DNA from: Candidatus Kaiserbacteria bacterium CG10_big_fil_rev_8_21_14_0_10_49_17
GTDB lineage: Bacteria; Patescibacteriota; Minisyncoccia; Phycocordibacterales; JABMNX01
Assembly (NCBI GenBank): GCA_002778575.1
Contig: PFBJ01000018.1
Location: forward strand, 1-35,007
Reading direction: 5' to 3'
Length of the DNA stretch: 35,007 bases
The notes beneath the pieces were generated by a model. It saw only the letters and a list, made by a program, of their open reading frames with translations, was not told where the DNA came from and made no database searches. Shown piece after piece: positions 23,367 through 30,497 of the stretch. Within the stretch, counting starts at the first letter, position 1, and each line of letters starts with the position of its first letter. The translations under genes were made by a program, and so were the position numbers.

Positions 23367-24797
23367 ATGGCAGAAAATCGATATATCACGACAACGCTTC
23401 CGTATGTTAATGATGTGCCACACATCGGACACGCGCTTGAGTTTGTGCAGGCAGATACGCTCGCGCGCTTCTGGCGGCTGGTGGGAGATAACGTATTTTT
23501 CAATACAGGGACGGACGAGCACGGGCAGAAAATTTTTGATGAGGCGCAAAAGGCAGGGGAGGACGTACACGCGTATGTTGATCGTTACGCTAAGACATTT
23601 CTTGAACTCGGTGAGTCGCTCAACCTCTCGTACGACAGATTCATTCGCACTACCGAGGAAGGACACTGCCGAGCGGCGCAAGAGCTTTGGAAGCGGTGCG
23701 ATGCAAAAGGAGATATTGAAATGCGAGAGTTCGAAGGACTCTACTGCATCGGGTGCGAAAAGTATCTCACGGAGCGCGATTTAGAGAACGGAAAATGTCC
23801 GCTCCACCCAAATAGAGAACCGGAGACGGTAAAAGAAGAAAATTACTTCTTTAAACTGAGCAATTACCAAAGCGAACTGCTGGCATACCTCTCTGTCGAG
23901 GGTGCAATTCTGCCGGAGTGGCGACGGGAAGAAGCGGTACAGTTTGTAAAAAATGGACTCGAGGACTTTAGTATTTCCCGAAATAAAGAACGCATGAGCT
24001 GGGGAGTACCTGTGCCGGGAGATGACAGTCAGGTAATGTACGTGTGGTTTGATGCCCTTACCAATTACATCTCGACACTCGATTGGCCAAGAGAAGATGG
24101 AAAGTTCAAAACATTCTGGAGTGATGGCAAAACCCTCCAGCTTGCCGGCAAAGATCAGGTTCGTTTTCAGTCAATTATGTGGCAAGCAATGCTCCTCTCT
24201 GCAGATATCAAGCCAACAGACACTATTTTTTATCATGGATTCATTAACTCTGGCGGGCAGAAGATGAGCAAATCGCTCGGCAATGTTATCGGACCGAAGG
24301 ATTTGGTAGAACGCTATGGCACGGATGCGACGCGATTTTTGCTCCTGCGTCACGTGCACCCATTTGAGGACACAGATATCACTTGGGAGCGGCTTGATGA
24401 GTGGTATACGGCAGATTTGGTAAATGGGCTTGGTAATCTTGTGTCGCGCATTATGAAATTGGCACAAGACAATCTCGATGCCCCGATTGAAAAGCCGGCT
24501 ATTGGTTCGTTCGAAAACGAGTATACCGGTGCGCTCGAATCGTTCCGTTTCGATCAAGCAGCAGATCACGTATGGAAACGCATTAGCGCACTCGATGCGC
24601 GCATCACAGAGACGGAACCCTTCAAGCTTGTTAGGAGTAATCCAGAAGCGGGAAAGGTGCTTATCGCCGAGATGGTTGAGGAACTCTACCGTATTGGAAG
24701 GCTGCTTTACCCACTACTACCTGAGGCAAATACGGCAATCAAAGAAGCGGTGCTTGAAAATAAAAAGCCGGAAAATCTTTTTCCGCGACTTGCATAA
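23367..24797 (+). CDS. metG: Methionyl-tRNA synthetase
   Basis: Class I enzyme that charges initiator and elongator tRNA-Met. The 476-aa protein has LPYVNDVPHIGHALEF (HIGH near 18-21), the connective domain with a zinc site (CIGCEKYLTE.. CPLHPN near 130-150), MYVWFDALTNYIS, and KMSKSLGNVI near residue 301, then the helical anticodon domain. The C-terminal EMAP-like tRNA-binding domain found in some bacteria is absent. The stop TAA shares its last base with the tatD start, so the two genes are coupled. Confidence 0.96.
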   Translation: MAENRYITTTLPYVNDVPHIGHALEFVQADTLARFWRLVGDNVFFNTGTDEHGQKIFDEAQKAGEDVHAYVDRYAKTFLELGESLNLSYDRFIRTTEEGHCRAAQELWKRCDAKGDIEMREFEGLYCIGCEKYLTERDLENGKCPLHPNREPETVKEENYFFKLSNYQSELLAYLSVEGAILPEWRREEAVQFVKNGLEDFSISRNKERMSWGVPVPGDDSQVMYVWFDALTNYISTLDWPREDGKFKTFWSDGKTLQLAGKDQVRFQSIMWQAMLLSADIKPTDTIFYHGFINSGGQKMSKSLGNVIGPKDLVERYGTDATRFLLLRHVHPFEDTDITWERLDEWYTADLVNGLGNLVSRIMKLAQDNLDAPIEKPAIGSFENEYTGALESFRFDQAADHVWKRISALDARITETEPFKLVRSNPEAGKVLIAEMVEELYRIGRLLYPLLPEANTAIKEAVLENKKPENLFPRLA

Positions 24798-25585
24798 TGA
24801 AGTACGAGTACGTAGACATACATTGCCACATTGCATTTCCACAGTACGAAGCAGATCGGGAAGAGGTGCTTTCACGAATGCGTGAGAAAAATATATTTGC
24901 CATCACTATTGGCACAGATGCCGCTCGTTCAAGTGATGCGCTTGCCTTTGCGGAACTCCACAGCGACGTGTACGCAACAGCCGGATTGCACCCCGCTGAC
25001 AATTCAGAAGAGTCTTTTGATCCGTATTTCTACGGAGATTTAGTAAAGAGTGAAAAAGTCGTCATGGTTGGGGAGTGCGGCCTCGATTACTTTCACGGGA
25101 AGGGAGAGAAGGAGCACGCGCGGCAGCAGGAAGAGTTTGAAAAGCAGATAGAATTTGCGCTCGTGCACGATATGCCGCTCATGCTCCACGTCAGAGATGC
25201 CCACAATGACGCGTGCGTACTGCTAGAGCGATATGCAAAAAAGGCAGGAAGCAAACTGCGGGGGAACAGTCACTTTTTTACCGGTACGCTCGAGGAAGCA
25301 AAACGGTACTGGAATATAGGGTTTACTACTTCATTTCCCGGAATTATCACTTTTACCCATGATTATGACGACGTGCTGCGTAACGCTCCGAAAGAGCTGA
25401 TCCTCTCTGAGACAGATGCTCCCTACGCAACTCCCGTGCCGCATCGTGGGAAGCGTAATGAACCCTCATTTCTTCCGCTTATTGTTGCCCGTATGGCGGA
25501 GATTCGAGGAGAGGATGAAGAAATGCTCAAGGAACAACTGCTTAGAAACGCTTCAGCACTGACGGGGATTAATTTACTAGTCTAA
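24797..25585 (+). CDS. tatD: TatD-family metal-dependent deoxyribonuclease
   Basis: Cytoplasmic metal-dependent nuclease involved in DNA repair or turnover. The 262-aa TIM-barrel protein keeps the metal ligands: DIHCHIAF near residue 8 (HxH), VGECGLDYFHGK with Glu, LHVRDAH, HFFTG, and ETDAPY with the last Asp. The metG-tatD order is common in bacteria. It overlaps metG by 1 nt. Confidence 0.9.
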   Translation: MKYEYVDIHCHIAFPQYEADREEVLSRMREKNIFAITIGTDAARSSDALAFAELHSDVYATAGLHPADNSEESFDPYFYGDLVKSEKVVMVGECGLDYFHGKGEKEHARQQEEFEKQIEFALVHDMPLMLHVRDAHNDACVLLERYAKKAGSKLRGNSHFFTGTLEEAKRYWNIGFTTSFPGIITFTHDYDDVLRNAPKELILSETDAPYATPVPHRGKRNEPSFLPLIVARMAEIRGEDEEMLKEQLLRNASALTGINLLV

Positions 25586-25614
25586 TTGCGAGAGAAGGAG
25601 GGCTGTGGTACTCT
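25586..25614 (+). promoter_or_regulatory. Promoter of rpsF-ssb-rpsR
   Basis: TTGCGA (25586-25591), a 17-nt spacer and TACTCT (25609-25614) with an extended TGG before it. The predicted start is near 25621, leaving a leader of about 75 nt. Confidence 0.6.
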
Positions 25615-25620
25615 CCCTTG

Positions 25621-25694
25621 CGAAGCCCGTTTCGCCTCAGGAGTACTTCTGAGGCCATAGGTCCGAGGAATGGGTTAGAACAATCGTATTTAAA
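25621..25694 (+). promoter_or_regulatory. Structured rpsF leader, candidate ribosomal-protein autoregulation site
   Basis: GCCTCAG (25634-25640) pairs with CTGAGGC (25649-25655) in a strong hairpin; CCG triplets flank it at 25628-25629 region and 25663-25665. Leaders of rpsF in several bacterial groups carry a CCG-containing hairpin bound by the S6:S18 complex. Here only the position and a CCG next to a stem agree; the match is not proven. Confidence 0.35.
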
Positions 25695-26198
25695 ATGGCA
25701 GAAGAAAAAGAACATAACACACAAGAGGAAAGCGAGTCGCGAGTATACGAGCTTGGGTACCACATACTCCCGTCTGTTACGGAAGAGAACCTCTCAGATG
25801 AAGTAGCGGCACTTAAGGCTCTTGTGACAAAACATAACGGTACTCCGGTATCTGAGGAAGCGCCAAAAATGCTTGATCTTGCGTACACTATGCGAGTGCG
25901 CGAGGGTGGAAAGTTCAAAAACTACAACAGTGCGTATTTCGGCTGGATGAAGTTTGAAATGGATCCTGAGCAGGTGGTAGTACTCGAGGAGTCGGTGCGC
26001 GCAATGCCTACTGTATTACGCTCTATTGTCTTTAAGACAGTAAAAGAGAATACTCGGGCAGGAATCCGCGCGCCACAGCTCTCTGAGCGGCCAACACCGA
26101 CCCGCGAGCGGCAGCCAATCCGACGCGAGGAAGAAAACACCGGTCCGGTTTCTGAGGAAGAGCTTGATAAATCCATTGAAGAACTTGTGGTAGAGTAG
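25695..26198 (+). CDS. rpsF: 30S ribosomal protein S6
   Basis: S6 binds 16S rRNA with S18 in the platform of the small subunit. The 167-aa protein has an extra N-terminal stretch (about 1-16, acidic), the S6 core (YELGYHILPSVTEENLSDEVAALKALV .. YNSAYFGWMKFEMDPEQVVVLEESVRAMPTVLRSIVFKTV, about 17-115), and a C-terminal tail of about 50 charged residues (RPTPTRERQPIRREEE). Standard S6 is about 95-130 residues, so both ends are extended. It is first in rpsF-ssb-rpsR. Confidence 0.92.
   Translation: MAEEKEHNTQEESESRVYELGYHILPSVTEENLSDEVAALKALVTKHNGTPVSEEAPKMLDLAYTMRVREGGKFKNYNSAYFGWMKFEMDPEQVVVLEESVRAMPTVLRSIVFKTVKENTRAGIRAPQLSERPTPTRERQPIRREEENTGPVSEEELDKSIEELVVE
26188..26196 (+). promoter_or_regulatory. 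Possible internal promoter before ssb
   Basis: TGG followed by TAGAGT ends 6 nt before ATG 26203, inside the last codons of rpsF. It could be chance, as the bases also encode Val-Glu-stop. Confidence 0.35.
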
Positions 26199-26202
26199 AC
26201 TC

Positions 26203-26661
26203 ATGTATCTCAACAAAGCATTCATTATCGGCAACCTGACCCGCGATCCGGAGCTCCGGTCGCTCCCATCTGGTGTTCAGGTAGCATCATTTTCTGTTGC
26301 AACGAATCGTGTATGGAAAGACCAGAGCGGTCAGAAGCAAGAGGCGACAGAATTCCACAATATAGTGGTCTTCGGACGCCAGGCAGAAACGGTGTCGCAG
26401 TACCTAAAAAAGGGCAGCAGTGTTCTCGTTGAAGGGCGGCTGCAGACCCGCAGTTGGGAAAGCGACGGCACGAAAAAGTACCGGACAGAGATTGTCGCAG
26501 ACAGGGTACAGTTTGGTCCGCGTTCTGCCGGAGGAGGAAATACAGGAGAGAGCGCCCCACAGTTTGAAGGTGGTGGCGATGCTTCGCAGAAACAAGCAAG
26601 CGGCGGGGATACAATTGAGTATCCAGACGAAGATATTAACCCTGAAGACATACCATTCTAA
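26203..26661 (+). CDS. ssb: Single-stranded DNA-binding protein
   Basis: Coats single-stranded DNA in replication and repair and recruits partners through its tail. The 152-aa protein has the OB fold (MYLNKAFIIGNLTRDPELRSLPSGVQVASFSVATNR .. TEFHNIVVFGRQAETVSQYLKKGSSVLVEGRLQTRSW), a Gly/Gln-rich linker and the classic acidic tip ending DINPEDIPF. It starts 4 nt after rpsF. Confidence 0.96.
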   Translation: MYLNKAFIIGNLTRDPELRSLPSGVQVASFSVATNRVWKDQSGQKQEATEFHNIVVFGRQAETVSQYLKKGSSVLVEGRLQTRSWESDGTKKYRTEIVADRVQFGPRSAGGGNTGESAPQFEGGGDASQKQASGGDTIEYPDEDINPEDIPF

Positions 26662-26664
26662 TAC

Positions 26665-26714
26665 CCCCAGTGAAATGCAGCTTCGCTGTCCTTCCATCAC
26701 CAGATTTCACGGGG
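26665..26714 (+). promoter_or_regulatory. Branched hairpin between ssb and rpsR
   Basis: CCCC-(A)-GTGAAAT (26665-26676) pairs with ATTTCAC-GGGG (26704-26714), enclosing a smaller hairpin GCAGC-TTC-GCTGT (26677-26689). It fills half of the 98-nt gap before rpsR. It could set the relative amount of S18 or bind a ribosomal protein. Confidence 0.5.
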
Positions 26715-26759
26715 TCACAGATTTTCTCAACTTATTATCATTCATTAAGCAAATCTAAG

Positions 26760-26960
26760 ATGGCTAGTGATTATTTTTCAACACACGGCATTAAGCATGT
26801 CGACTATAAAGATGTCGACATTCTTAAGCGATTTCTCAATCCGCACGGGCGGCTGTTGAATCGGCGAAAGACTAACCTCTCGGCGACTCATCAGCGGCAG
26901 CTTGAGCAGGCCGTAAAGCGAGCGCGCTTTATGGGGCTCTTGCCGTACGTGTCACGGTAA
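26760..26960 (+). CDS. rpsR: 30S ribosomal protein S18
   Basis: S18 pairs with S6 on 16S rRNA. The 66-aa protein contains the family core HVDYKDVDILKRFLNPHGRLLNRRKTNLSATHQRQLEQAVKRARFMGLLPYV. ATG 26760 gives a normal S18 length; upstream in-frame ATG 26670 would run through the hairpin region and is unlikely. The usual next gene, rplI (L9), is absent; a shared terminator and the convergent efp gene follow. Confidence 0.94.
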   Translation: MASDYFSTHGIKHVDYKDVDILKRFLNPHGRLLNRRKTNLSATHQRQLEQAVKRARFMGLLPYVSR

Positions 26961-26975
26961 ATACACCGAAGAGAG

Positions 26976-27021
26976 AAGTAAAAAATCGACTCATTCATCT
27001 GAATGAGTCGATTTTTTACTT
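26976..27021. terminator. Bidirectional terminator between rpsR and efp
   Basis: Arms of 22 bp (26976-26997 and 27000-27021) are perfectly complementary with a 2-nt loop, with an A-run on the left and a T-run on the right, so it works for both converging genes. It shares the core GACTCATTCA-NN-TGAATGAGTC with the hairpin at 3912-3949. Its right arm overlaps the efp stop region. Confidence 0.92.
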
Positions 27022-27585
27022 TTTCCCTACACGTTCAACATACTCACCAGTCTCAGTATTGATGCGTATGACGTCTCCTTCATTGATAAAAAGGGGAGTA
27101 ATTGTCGTGGCGCCTGTCTCAAGTACCACTTGCTTGGTACCTCCTTGCGCCGTGTCGCCGCGCACGGCCGGCGGTGCTTCAGTAACTTTTAAATCCACTT
27201 TAATAGGGATGCTGACGCCGATAATTTTCTCATCAAACACAAGCGCTTCAACTACCTCATTCTCCTTCATGTACGGGAGAGAATCTGAAATAAGCTCCGC
27301 GTCAATCAAAAAACGGTCACTCGGCTTGTTTGGATTGCAAAACCACGACTCTCCTTTATTTGAGTAGAGGTACTTCACCTCTCTCTTTTCAATATCAGCC
27401 TCGTCTACCTTATCGCTCTGGTGGAATGTCCGCTCGACGACTGAACCGGTGACGAGATTTTTGAGCTTGGTCTGATTGGTTGGCTTCTGGCGCTGTTTCT
27501 TGACGGTCTGTGCGGAAAGAACGATGTAGGGTTCACCGTCAAGGATGATTGTCTTTTTGGACTGTATTTCGTTGTAATTCAGCAT
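27016..27585 (-). CDS. efp: Elongation factor P with Arg at the modification site
   Basis: Relieves ribosome stalling at proline runs. The 189-aa protein has the three-barrel EF-P layout: DGEPYIVLSAQTV near residues 16-28, TKLKNLVTGSVVERTF, the middle domain (VKYLYSNKGESWFCNP) and the C-terminal domain (GDTAQGGTKQVVLETGATTITPLFINEGDVIRINTETGEYVERV). Aligned from DGEPY, the residue matching Lys34 of the E. coli protein is Arg32, and the usual Pro-Gly-Lys-Gly tip is replaced by KKQRQKPTNQ. Arg at this place is seen in the rhamnosylated EF-P group. It has its own extended -10 promoter upstream. Confidence 0.94.
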   Translation of the reverse strand: MLNYNEIQSKKTIILDGEPYIVLSAQTVKKQRQKPTNQTKLKNLVTGSVVERTFHQSDKVDEADIEKREVKYLYSNKGESWFCNPNKPSDRFLIDAELISDSLPYMKENEVVEALVFDEKIIGVSIPIKVDLKVTEAPPAVRGDTAQGGTKQVVLETGATTITPLFINEGDVIRINTETGEYVERVGKK

Positions 27586-27606
27586 ACGGAATGTCTTAGC
27601 AGGGAG

Positions 27607-27615
27607 AGTATAGCA
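27607..27615 (-). promoter_or_regulatory. Extended -10 promoter of efp
   Basis: On the minus strand TGC is followed by TATACT, with predicted start near 27600 and a leader of about 15 nt before the efp ATG. Confidence 0.55.
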
Positions 27616-27621
27616 CAGGAA

Positions 27622-27642
27622 AGGCGCCCCGGAAGGGCGCCT
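27622..27642 (-). terminator. Hairpin between the small minus-strand gene and efp
   Basis: AGGCGCCC and GGGCGCCT form an 8-bp stem with a 5-nt loop. On the minus strand TTTCC follows, a weak T-run. Likely ends the upstream transcript just before the efp promoter. Confidence 0.6.
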
Positions 27643-27645
27643 GAA

Positions 27646-27927
27646 TTACTCGAAGGGGTTCGTGCAGAACTCCTCCGGAATATAGAGAACATTGTGCGGA
27701 AGTATTCGCGACCGGCACTGCCGCTCTTGGATATCGGTGACCTTGAAATTCCTGCTTCGCAACAACTCCACAGCCTCCGCGGTCAACTGTATTTTGTGCT
27801 CCCGTGTGCCATTCCTGTCATTGGACCTGCCGCCGATAACGGGAAATGTCATCCCATCGAGATGGGCAAACCACGGGAAGTGTTTTTCATTCCAAGATGC
27901 CCAGTTAAAGTGGACTACCGTTTTCAT
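27646..27927 (-). CDS. Hypothetical protein
   Basis: A 93-aa protein that I do not recognise. It is rich in aromatic residues at the N-terminus (VHFNWASWNEKHFPWFAHLDG), has an Arg/Asn-rich middle (GGRSNDRNGTREHKIQL) and a predicted helix TAEAVELLRSRNFKVTDI. No membrane segment or signal peptide. A GGGGGTG stretch 3-4 nt before the ATG could serve as a ribosome-binding site. A longer reading frame on the other strand (27694-28107) overlaps it; the minus frame looks more protein-like, but confidence is limited. Confidence 0.5.
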   Translation of the reverse strand: MKTVVHFNWASWNEKHFPWFAHLDGMTFPVIGGRSNDRNGTREHKIQLTAEAVELLRSRNFKVTDIQERQCRSRILPHNVLYIPEEFCTNPFE

Positions 27928-28221
27928 AGCACCCCCATTTTTCTACGGATAGTTTTACCACAGTATGTAACCTTTCGCGAATTTTCCTGTTGCAGAGAGT
28001 ATGGGAGCATTTTTAAAAGCCGGGTTCCCAATTCAACAGCGATGTTTTGTTGGCGAGCTGCGAATCGGAGGCAGAGGCGCGCTGGCGGCGCGACGATGCC
28101 GAGGTGAAGCCGAGTAGCCCAAAGAGCGCTGTGCAGATAGGGAGGGCTTTCAAAAATGCTCCAGGTCGATTAGCATAAATGAGGCGGCAGGAGGCAGAGT
28201 GCTCTGCCTCCAGACCTCACT
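27928..28221. other. 294-nt stretch without an assigned gene
   Basis: The left part is AT-rich and should hold the promoter of the minus-strand gene. From about 28010 it becomes GC-rich with short self-complementary pieces (for example CGCGC..GCGCG near 28078-28093). I tested it by eye against RNase P, 6S and SRP RNA signatures and found no match. It ends in the hairpin at 28190-28211. Confidence 0.4.
28190..28211 (+). promoter_or_regulatory. 10-bp hairpin just before the sigma factor start
   Basis: GGAGGCAGAG (28190-28199) pairs perfectly with CTCTGCCTCC (28202-28211) around a 2-nt loop. It ends 10 nt before ATG 28222 and would hide the ribosome-entry region, since the only purine-rich site is inside the stem. 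Confidence 0.6.
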
Positions 28222-28812
28222 ATGGGATTACTTGATACACATACAGAGACAGCGACACTCGAGCACATGGATGACGAGACCGTGCTTGCTCTCTCTGTGC
28301 GTCACCCTGATCAATTCAGAGAGATTCTGCGTCGGTATCAGAGCGCATTTGTACGAAAAGCAGAGTCGGTTTTAGGCAATCGGGAGGACGCGGAAGAGGT
28401 GGTGCAAGAAGCGTTTACAAAGATATACAGGAATGCGGAGAAGTTCCAGGTGATTGAGGGCGCATCATTTAAATCGTGGGGATATAAAATTCTCATGAAT
28501 ACGGCATTTACCCGCTACCAGAAACTCAAAAAGGAGCGGGGTGCAACCATAAAGCTCGATCCTGAGTTCTACGAGATGCTTCCGGATAATACAAGCATGC
28601 AGTTTGAGAAATTTGAACTCTCTGAATACCTTGTCTCAGTGCTCTCAAAGATGCCGGATCAGCTTGCGCGGGTACTGGAGCAACATTTCATAGAAGGAAA
28701 GCCGCAAAAAGATATTGCGAAAGAAGAAGGAGTTTCAGTTGGTGCTATTAAAACTCGAGTCCACAGGGCAAAGGAAGCATTTAAGAAAGTCGAAGAATCA
28801 TTTGTTATATGA
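28222..28812 (+). CDS. ECF-type RNA polymerase sigma factor
   Basis: A 196-aa sigma-70 family protein with only regions 2 and 4, as in ECF sigma factors that redirect transcription in response to signals. Region 2: PDQFREILRRYQSAFVRKAESVLGNREDAEEVVQEAFTKIYRNAEKF (about 28-75) and WGYKILMNTAFTRYQKLKKER. Region 4: LSKMPDQLARVLEQHFIEGKPQKDIAKEEGVSVGAIKTRVHRAKEAFKK (about 143-190) with a clear helix-turn-helix. The next gene overlaps its stop by 4 nt and encodes a small membrane protein, the usual place of an anti-sigma factor. Confidence 0.9.
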   Translation: MGLLDTHTETATLEHMDDETVLALSVRHPDQFREILRRYQSAFVRKAESVLGNREDAEEVVQEAFTKIYRNAEKFQVIEGASFKSWGYKILMNTAFTRYQKLKKERGATIKLDPEFYEMLPDNTSMQFEKFELSEYLVSVLSKMPDQLARVLEQHFIEGKPQKDIAKEEGVSVGAIKTRVHRAKEAFKKVEESFVI

Positions 28813-29129
28813 ATGAACAAGAACTGACACACACTATACTGAGGCGCGTAAAGCGCACATACTACTTAAAGCAGGTGCTCTCACCGATGCTTTTGAAATG
28901 CTACTTTTTTGCGGTATTTCTCATTTCAATATTCACGCTCGTCTCTGTGAAGGACGTATTCGCCAATATGCCTGATTCTCTCTCGGAGCTCTACGCATTT
29001 ATGAGCTATGCGTTCTTGCATACAGAGATTGCGGTACAGGCAGCTCTCTTTGGTATCGCTATCGCACTCGTTTTAATTGTGCGTGACAGTCTGCGAAGCT
29101 CGGTAGGAGGTTTTGCGCACGCGCTTTAG
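28809..29129 (+). CDS. Small membrane protein coupled to the sigma factor
   Basis: A 106-aa protein with an N-terminal cytoplasmic stretch of about 24 residues and two hydrophobic segments (about 25-47 and 72-93). I see no anti-sigma zinc motif (HxxxCxxC). Its start overlaps the sigma stop (ATGA), so the two are made together, and a role in holding or sensing for the sigma factor is a reasonable inference from position only. Its stop overlaps the recA stop by 4 nt in a convergent arrangement with no terminator between. Confidence 0.72.
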   Translation: MNEQELTHTILRRVKRTYYLKQVLSPMLLKCYFFAVFLISIFTLVSVKDVFANMPDSLSELYAFMSYAFLHTEIAVQAALFGIAIALVLIVRDSLRSSVGGFAHAL

Positions 29130-30139
29130 TTGCCAAGCTCTTTGCGGATTTCTTTCAGTATTGCGTTTGCTACCTTTTTGTTTTCTTTCAGGTACACGCG
29201 TGTTGCGTCGTATCCGCGGCCGAGTGACTGGTCTTGAAATTTATACGAGGCGCCTGACTTCTGTACGACTCCCAGCTTCTCGCCGAGAGCGAGTATCTCT
29301 CCTTCGCGCGAGATTCCTTCGTTATACATAAGGTCAAACTCAGCAACCCGGAATGGTGCCGCGACTTTGTTTTTGACGACTTTCACGCGGTGGCGGCCGC
29401 CCATTACCTCGTCGCCTTTTTTGATCTGAGCAATACGGCGAATATCGAGACGAACCGAAGTGTAGAATTTCAATGCCTTGCCTCCTGGCGTTGTTTCAGG
29501 GTTGCCAAACATGACGCCAATCTGCATACGGATTTGATTAATGAAGATAACAACAGTTTTCGAGCGCGCGGTAATGGCGGTTAGTTTTCGAAGCGCCTGA
29601 CTCATGAGGCGTGCCTGTTTGCCGACGTGCGTCGCACCCATATCGCCTTCGATCTCATCTTTTGGCGTAAGGGCGGCAACGGAGTCAATAACGATTACGT
29701 CGAGTGTTCCAGAGCGTACCAGACTCTCGACGATTTCAAGCGCCTGCTCGCCGGTATCCGGTTGAGATATGAGAAGGTCCTCAATCTTTACGCCAAGCTT
29801 TTTTGAGTACTCGGGATCCATTGCGTGCTCCGCGTCGATAAACGCGCAGACACCGCCAAGTTTCTGGGCTTCCGCAATAGTCTGAAGGGCAAGTGTTGTC
29901 TTTCCTGATGATTCCGGACCGAAAATTTCAATGATGCGCCCGCGCGGGAAGCCACCGATACCAAGCGCCCAATCAATACCAATTGAACCGGTTGAAATTG
30001 CATCGACATTTACCCTCGGTTTTTCACCGAGCTTCATTATCGCTTCATCGCCAAATTTTGTTTTTATTTCGTCAATTGCCGCGTCGACGTTGCCGTGATT
30101 TGTTTTCTTTGCCTCTTTCGCTGCCTTTTTTGCCGCCAT
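29126..30139 (-). CDS. recA: Recombinase RecA
   Basis: Forms the strand-exchange filament on single-stranded DNA. The 337-aa protein has Walker A GPESSGKT (residues 74-81), Walker [13 protein letters not shown], loop 2 region [25 protein letters not shown] and the C-terminal domain ([26 protein letters not shown]). The first about 15 residues are a Lys/Ala-rich extension. The acidic C-terminal tail of E. coli RecA is missing. It is the last gene of ftsK-membrane protein-recA, starting 12 nt after the previous stop. Confidence 0.97.
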   Translation of the reverse strand: MAAKKAAKEAKKTNHGNVDAAIDEIKTKFGDEAIMKLGEKPRVNVDAISTGSIGIDWALGIGGFPRGRIIEIFGPESSGKTTLALQTIAEAQKLGGVCAFIDAEHAMDPEYSKKLGVKIEDLLISQPDTGEQALEIVESLVRSGTLDVIVIDSVAALTPKDEIEGDMGATHVGKQARLMSQALRKLTAITARSKTVVIFINQIRMQIGVMFGNPETTPGGKALKFYTSVRLDIRRIAQIKKGDEVMGGRHRVKVVKNKVAAPFRVAEFDLMYNEGISREGEILALGEKLGVVQKSGASYKFQDQSLGRGYDATRVYLKENKKVANAILKEIRKELGN

Positions 30140-30151
30140 AGTATTAGGTGT

Positions 30152-30496
30152 TTACTGATATACAAGTTCGAGTGTTTTGATGGTCTCTCTCCCGAATCGA
30201 TCTGATGCCTTAAGAGTCATTATAGAGTAGCCAAAGGGGAGCAGCAATTGCTCTTTAAATACGCCACTTTCATCGACAAAAATAGGGCGATCGTTAAGAG
30301 AAATTCTGGAAATGTTCCGAGCAATACCTTCAACCGTAATGAGTTGCTCTGTACTTCGTGTGCCAGTAGCAGGGGAAGAGATTGAAACAGTCGGACCCAG
30401 AATTACATTCCGCATCTCGTAGAGCGTGTACCCTCCGATAATGAGTACAAGAACAAGAGAGAAAAAGATTTTTGTCTGCAATCGCCCGGCTGCCAT
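30152..30496 (-). CDS. Membrane-anchored Ig-like small protein
   Basis: A 114-aa protein with one N-terminal membrane segment (about 7-29) and an extracytoplasmic beta-rich domain: PTVSISSPATGTRSTEQLITVEGIARNISRISLNDRPIFVDESGVFKEQLLLPFGYSIMTLKASDRFGRETIKTLELVY. The pattern (VxIxSPxxG..TxxxxxxxGxAxxxxxxxxNgrxxxxdxxGxFxxxxxLxxGxNxIxxxAxDxxGxxxxxxxxVxY) matches the Ig-like domain family near Glucodextranase_B/CARDB. The start at 30496 lies 1 nt after the ftsK stop; an upstream in-frame ATG at 30562 would overlap ftsK by 65 nt and is less likely. Its role is unknown. Confidence 0.75.
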   Translation of the reverse strand: MAAGRLQTKIFFSLVLVLIIGGYTLYEMRNVILGPTVSISSPATGTRSTEQLITVEGIARNISRISLNDRPIFVDESGVFKEQLLLPFGYSIMTLKASDRFGRETIKTLELVYQ

Positions 30497-30497
30497 A

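Noticed and set aside
27694-28107. 137-residue plus-strand frame overlapping the small minus-strand gene
   Set aside because: Arg- and Cys-rich, passes through the GC-rich non-coding stretch, and has no recognisable motif; the minus frame looks more like a protein.
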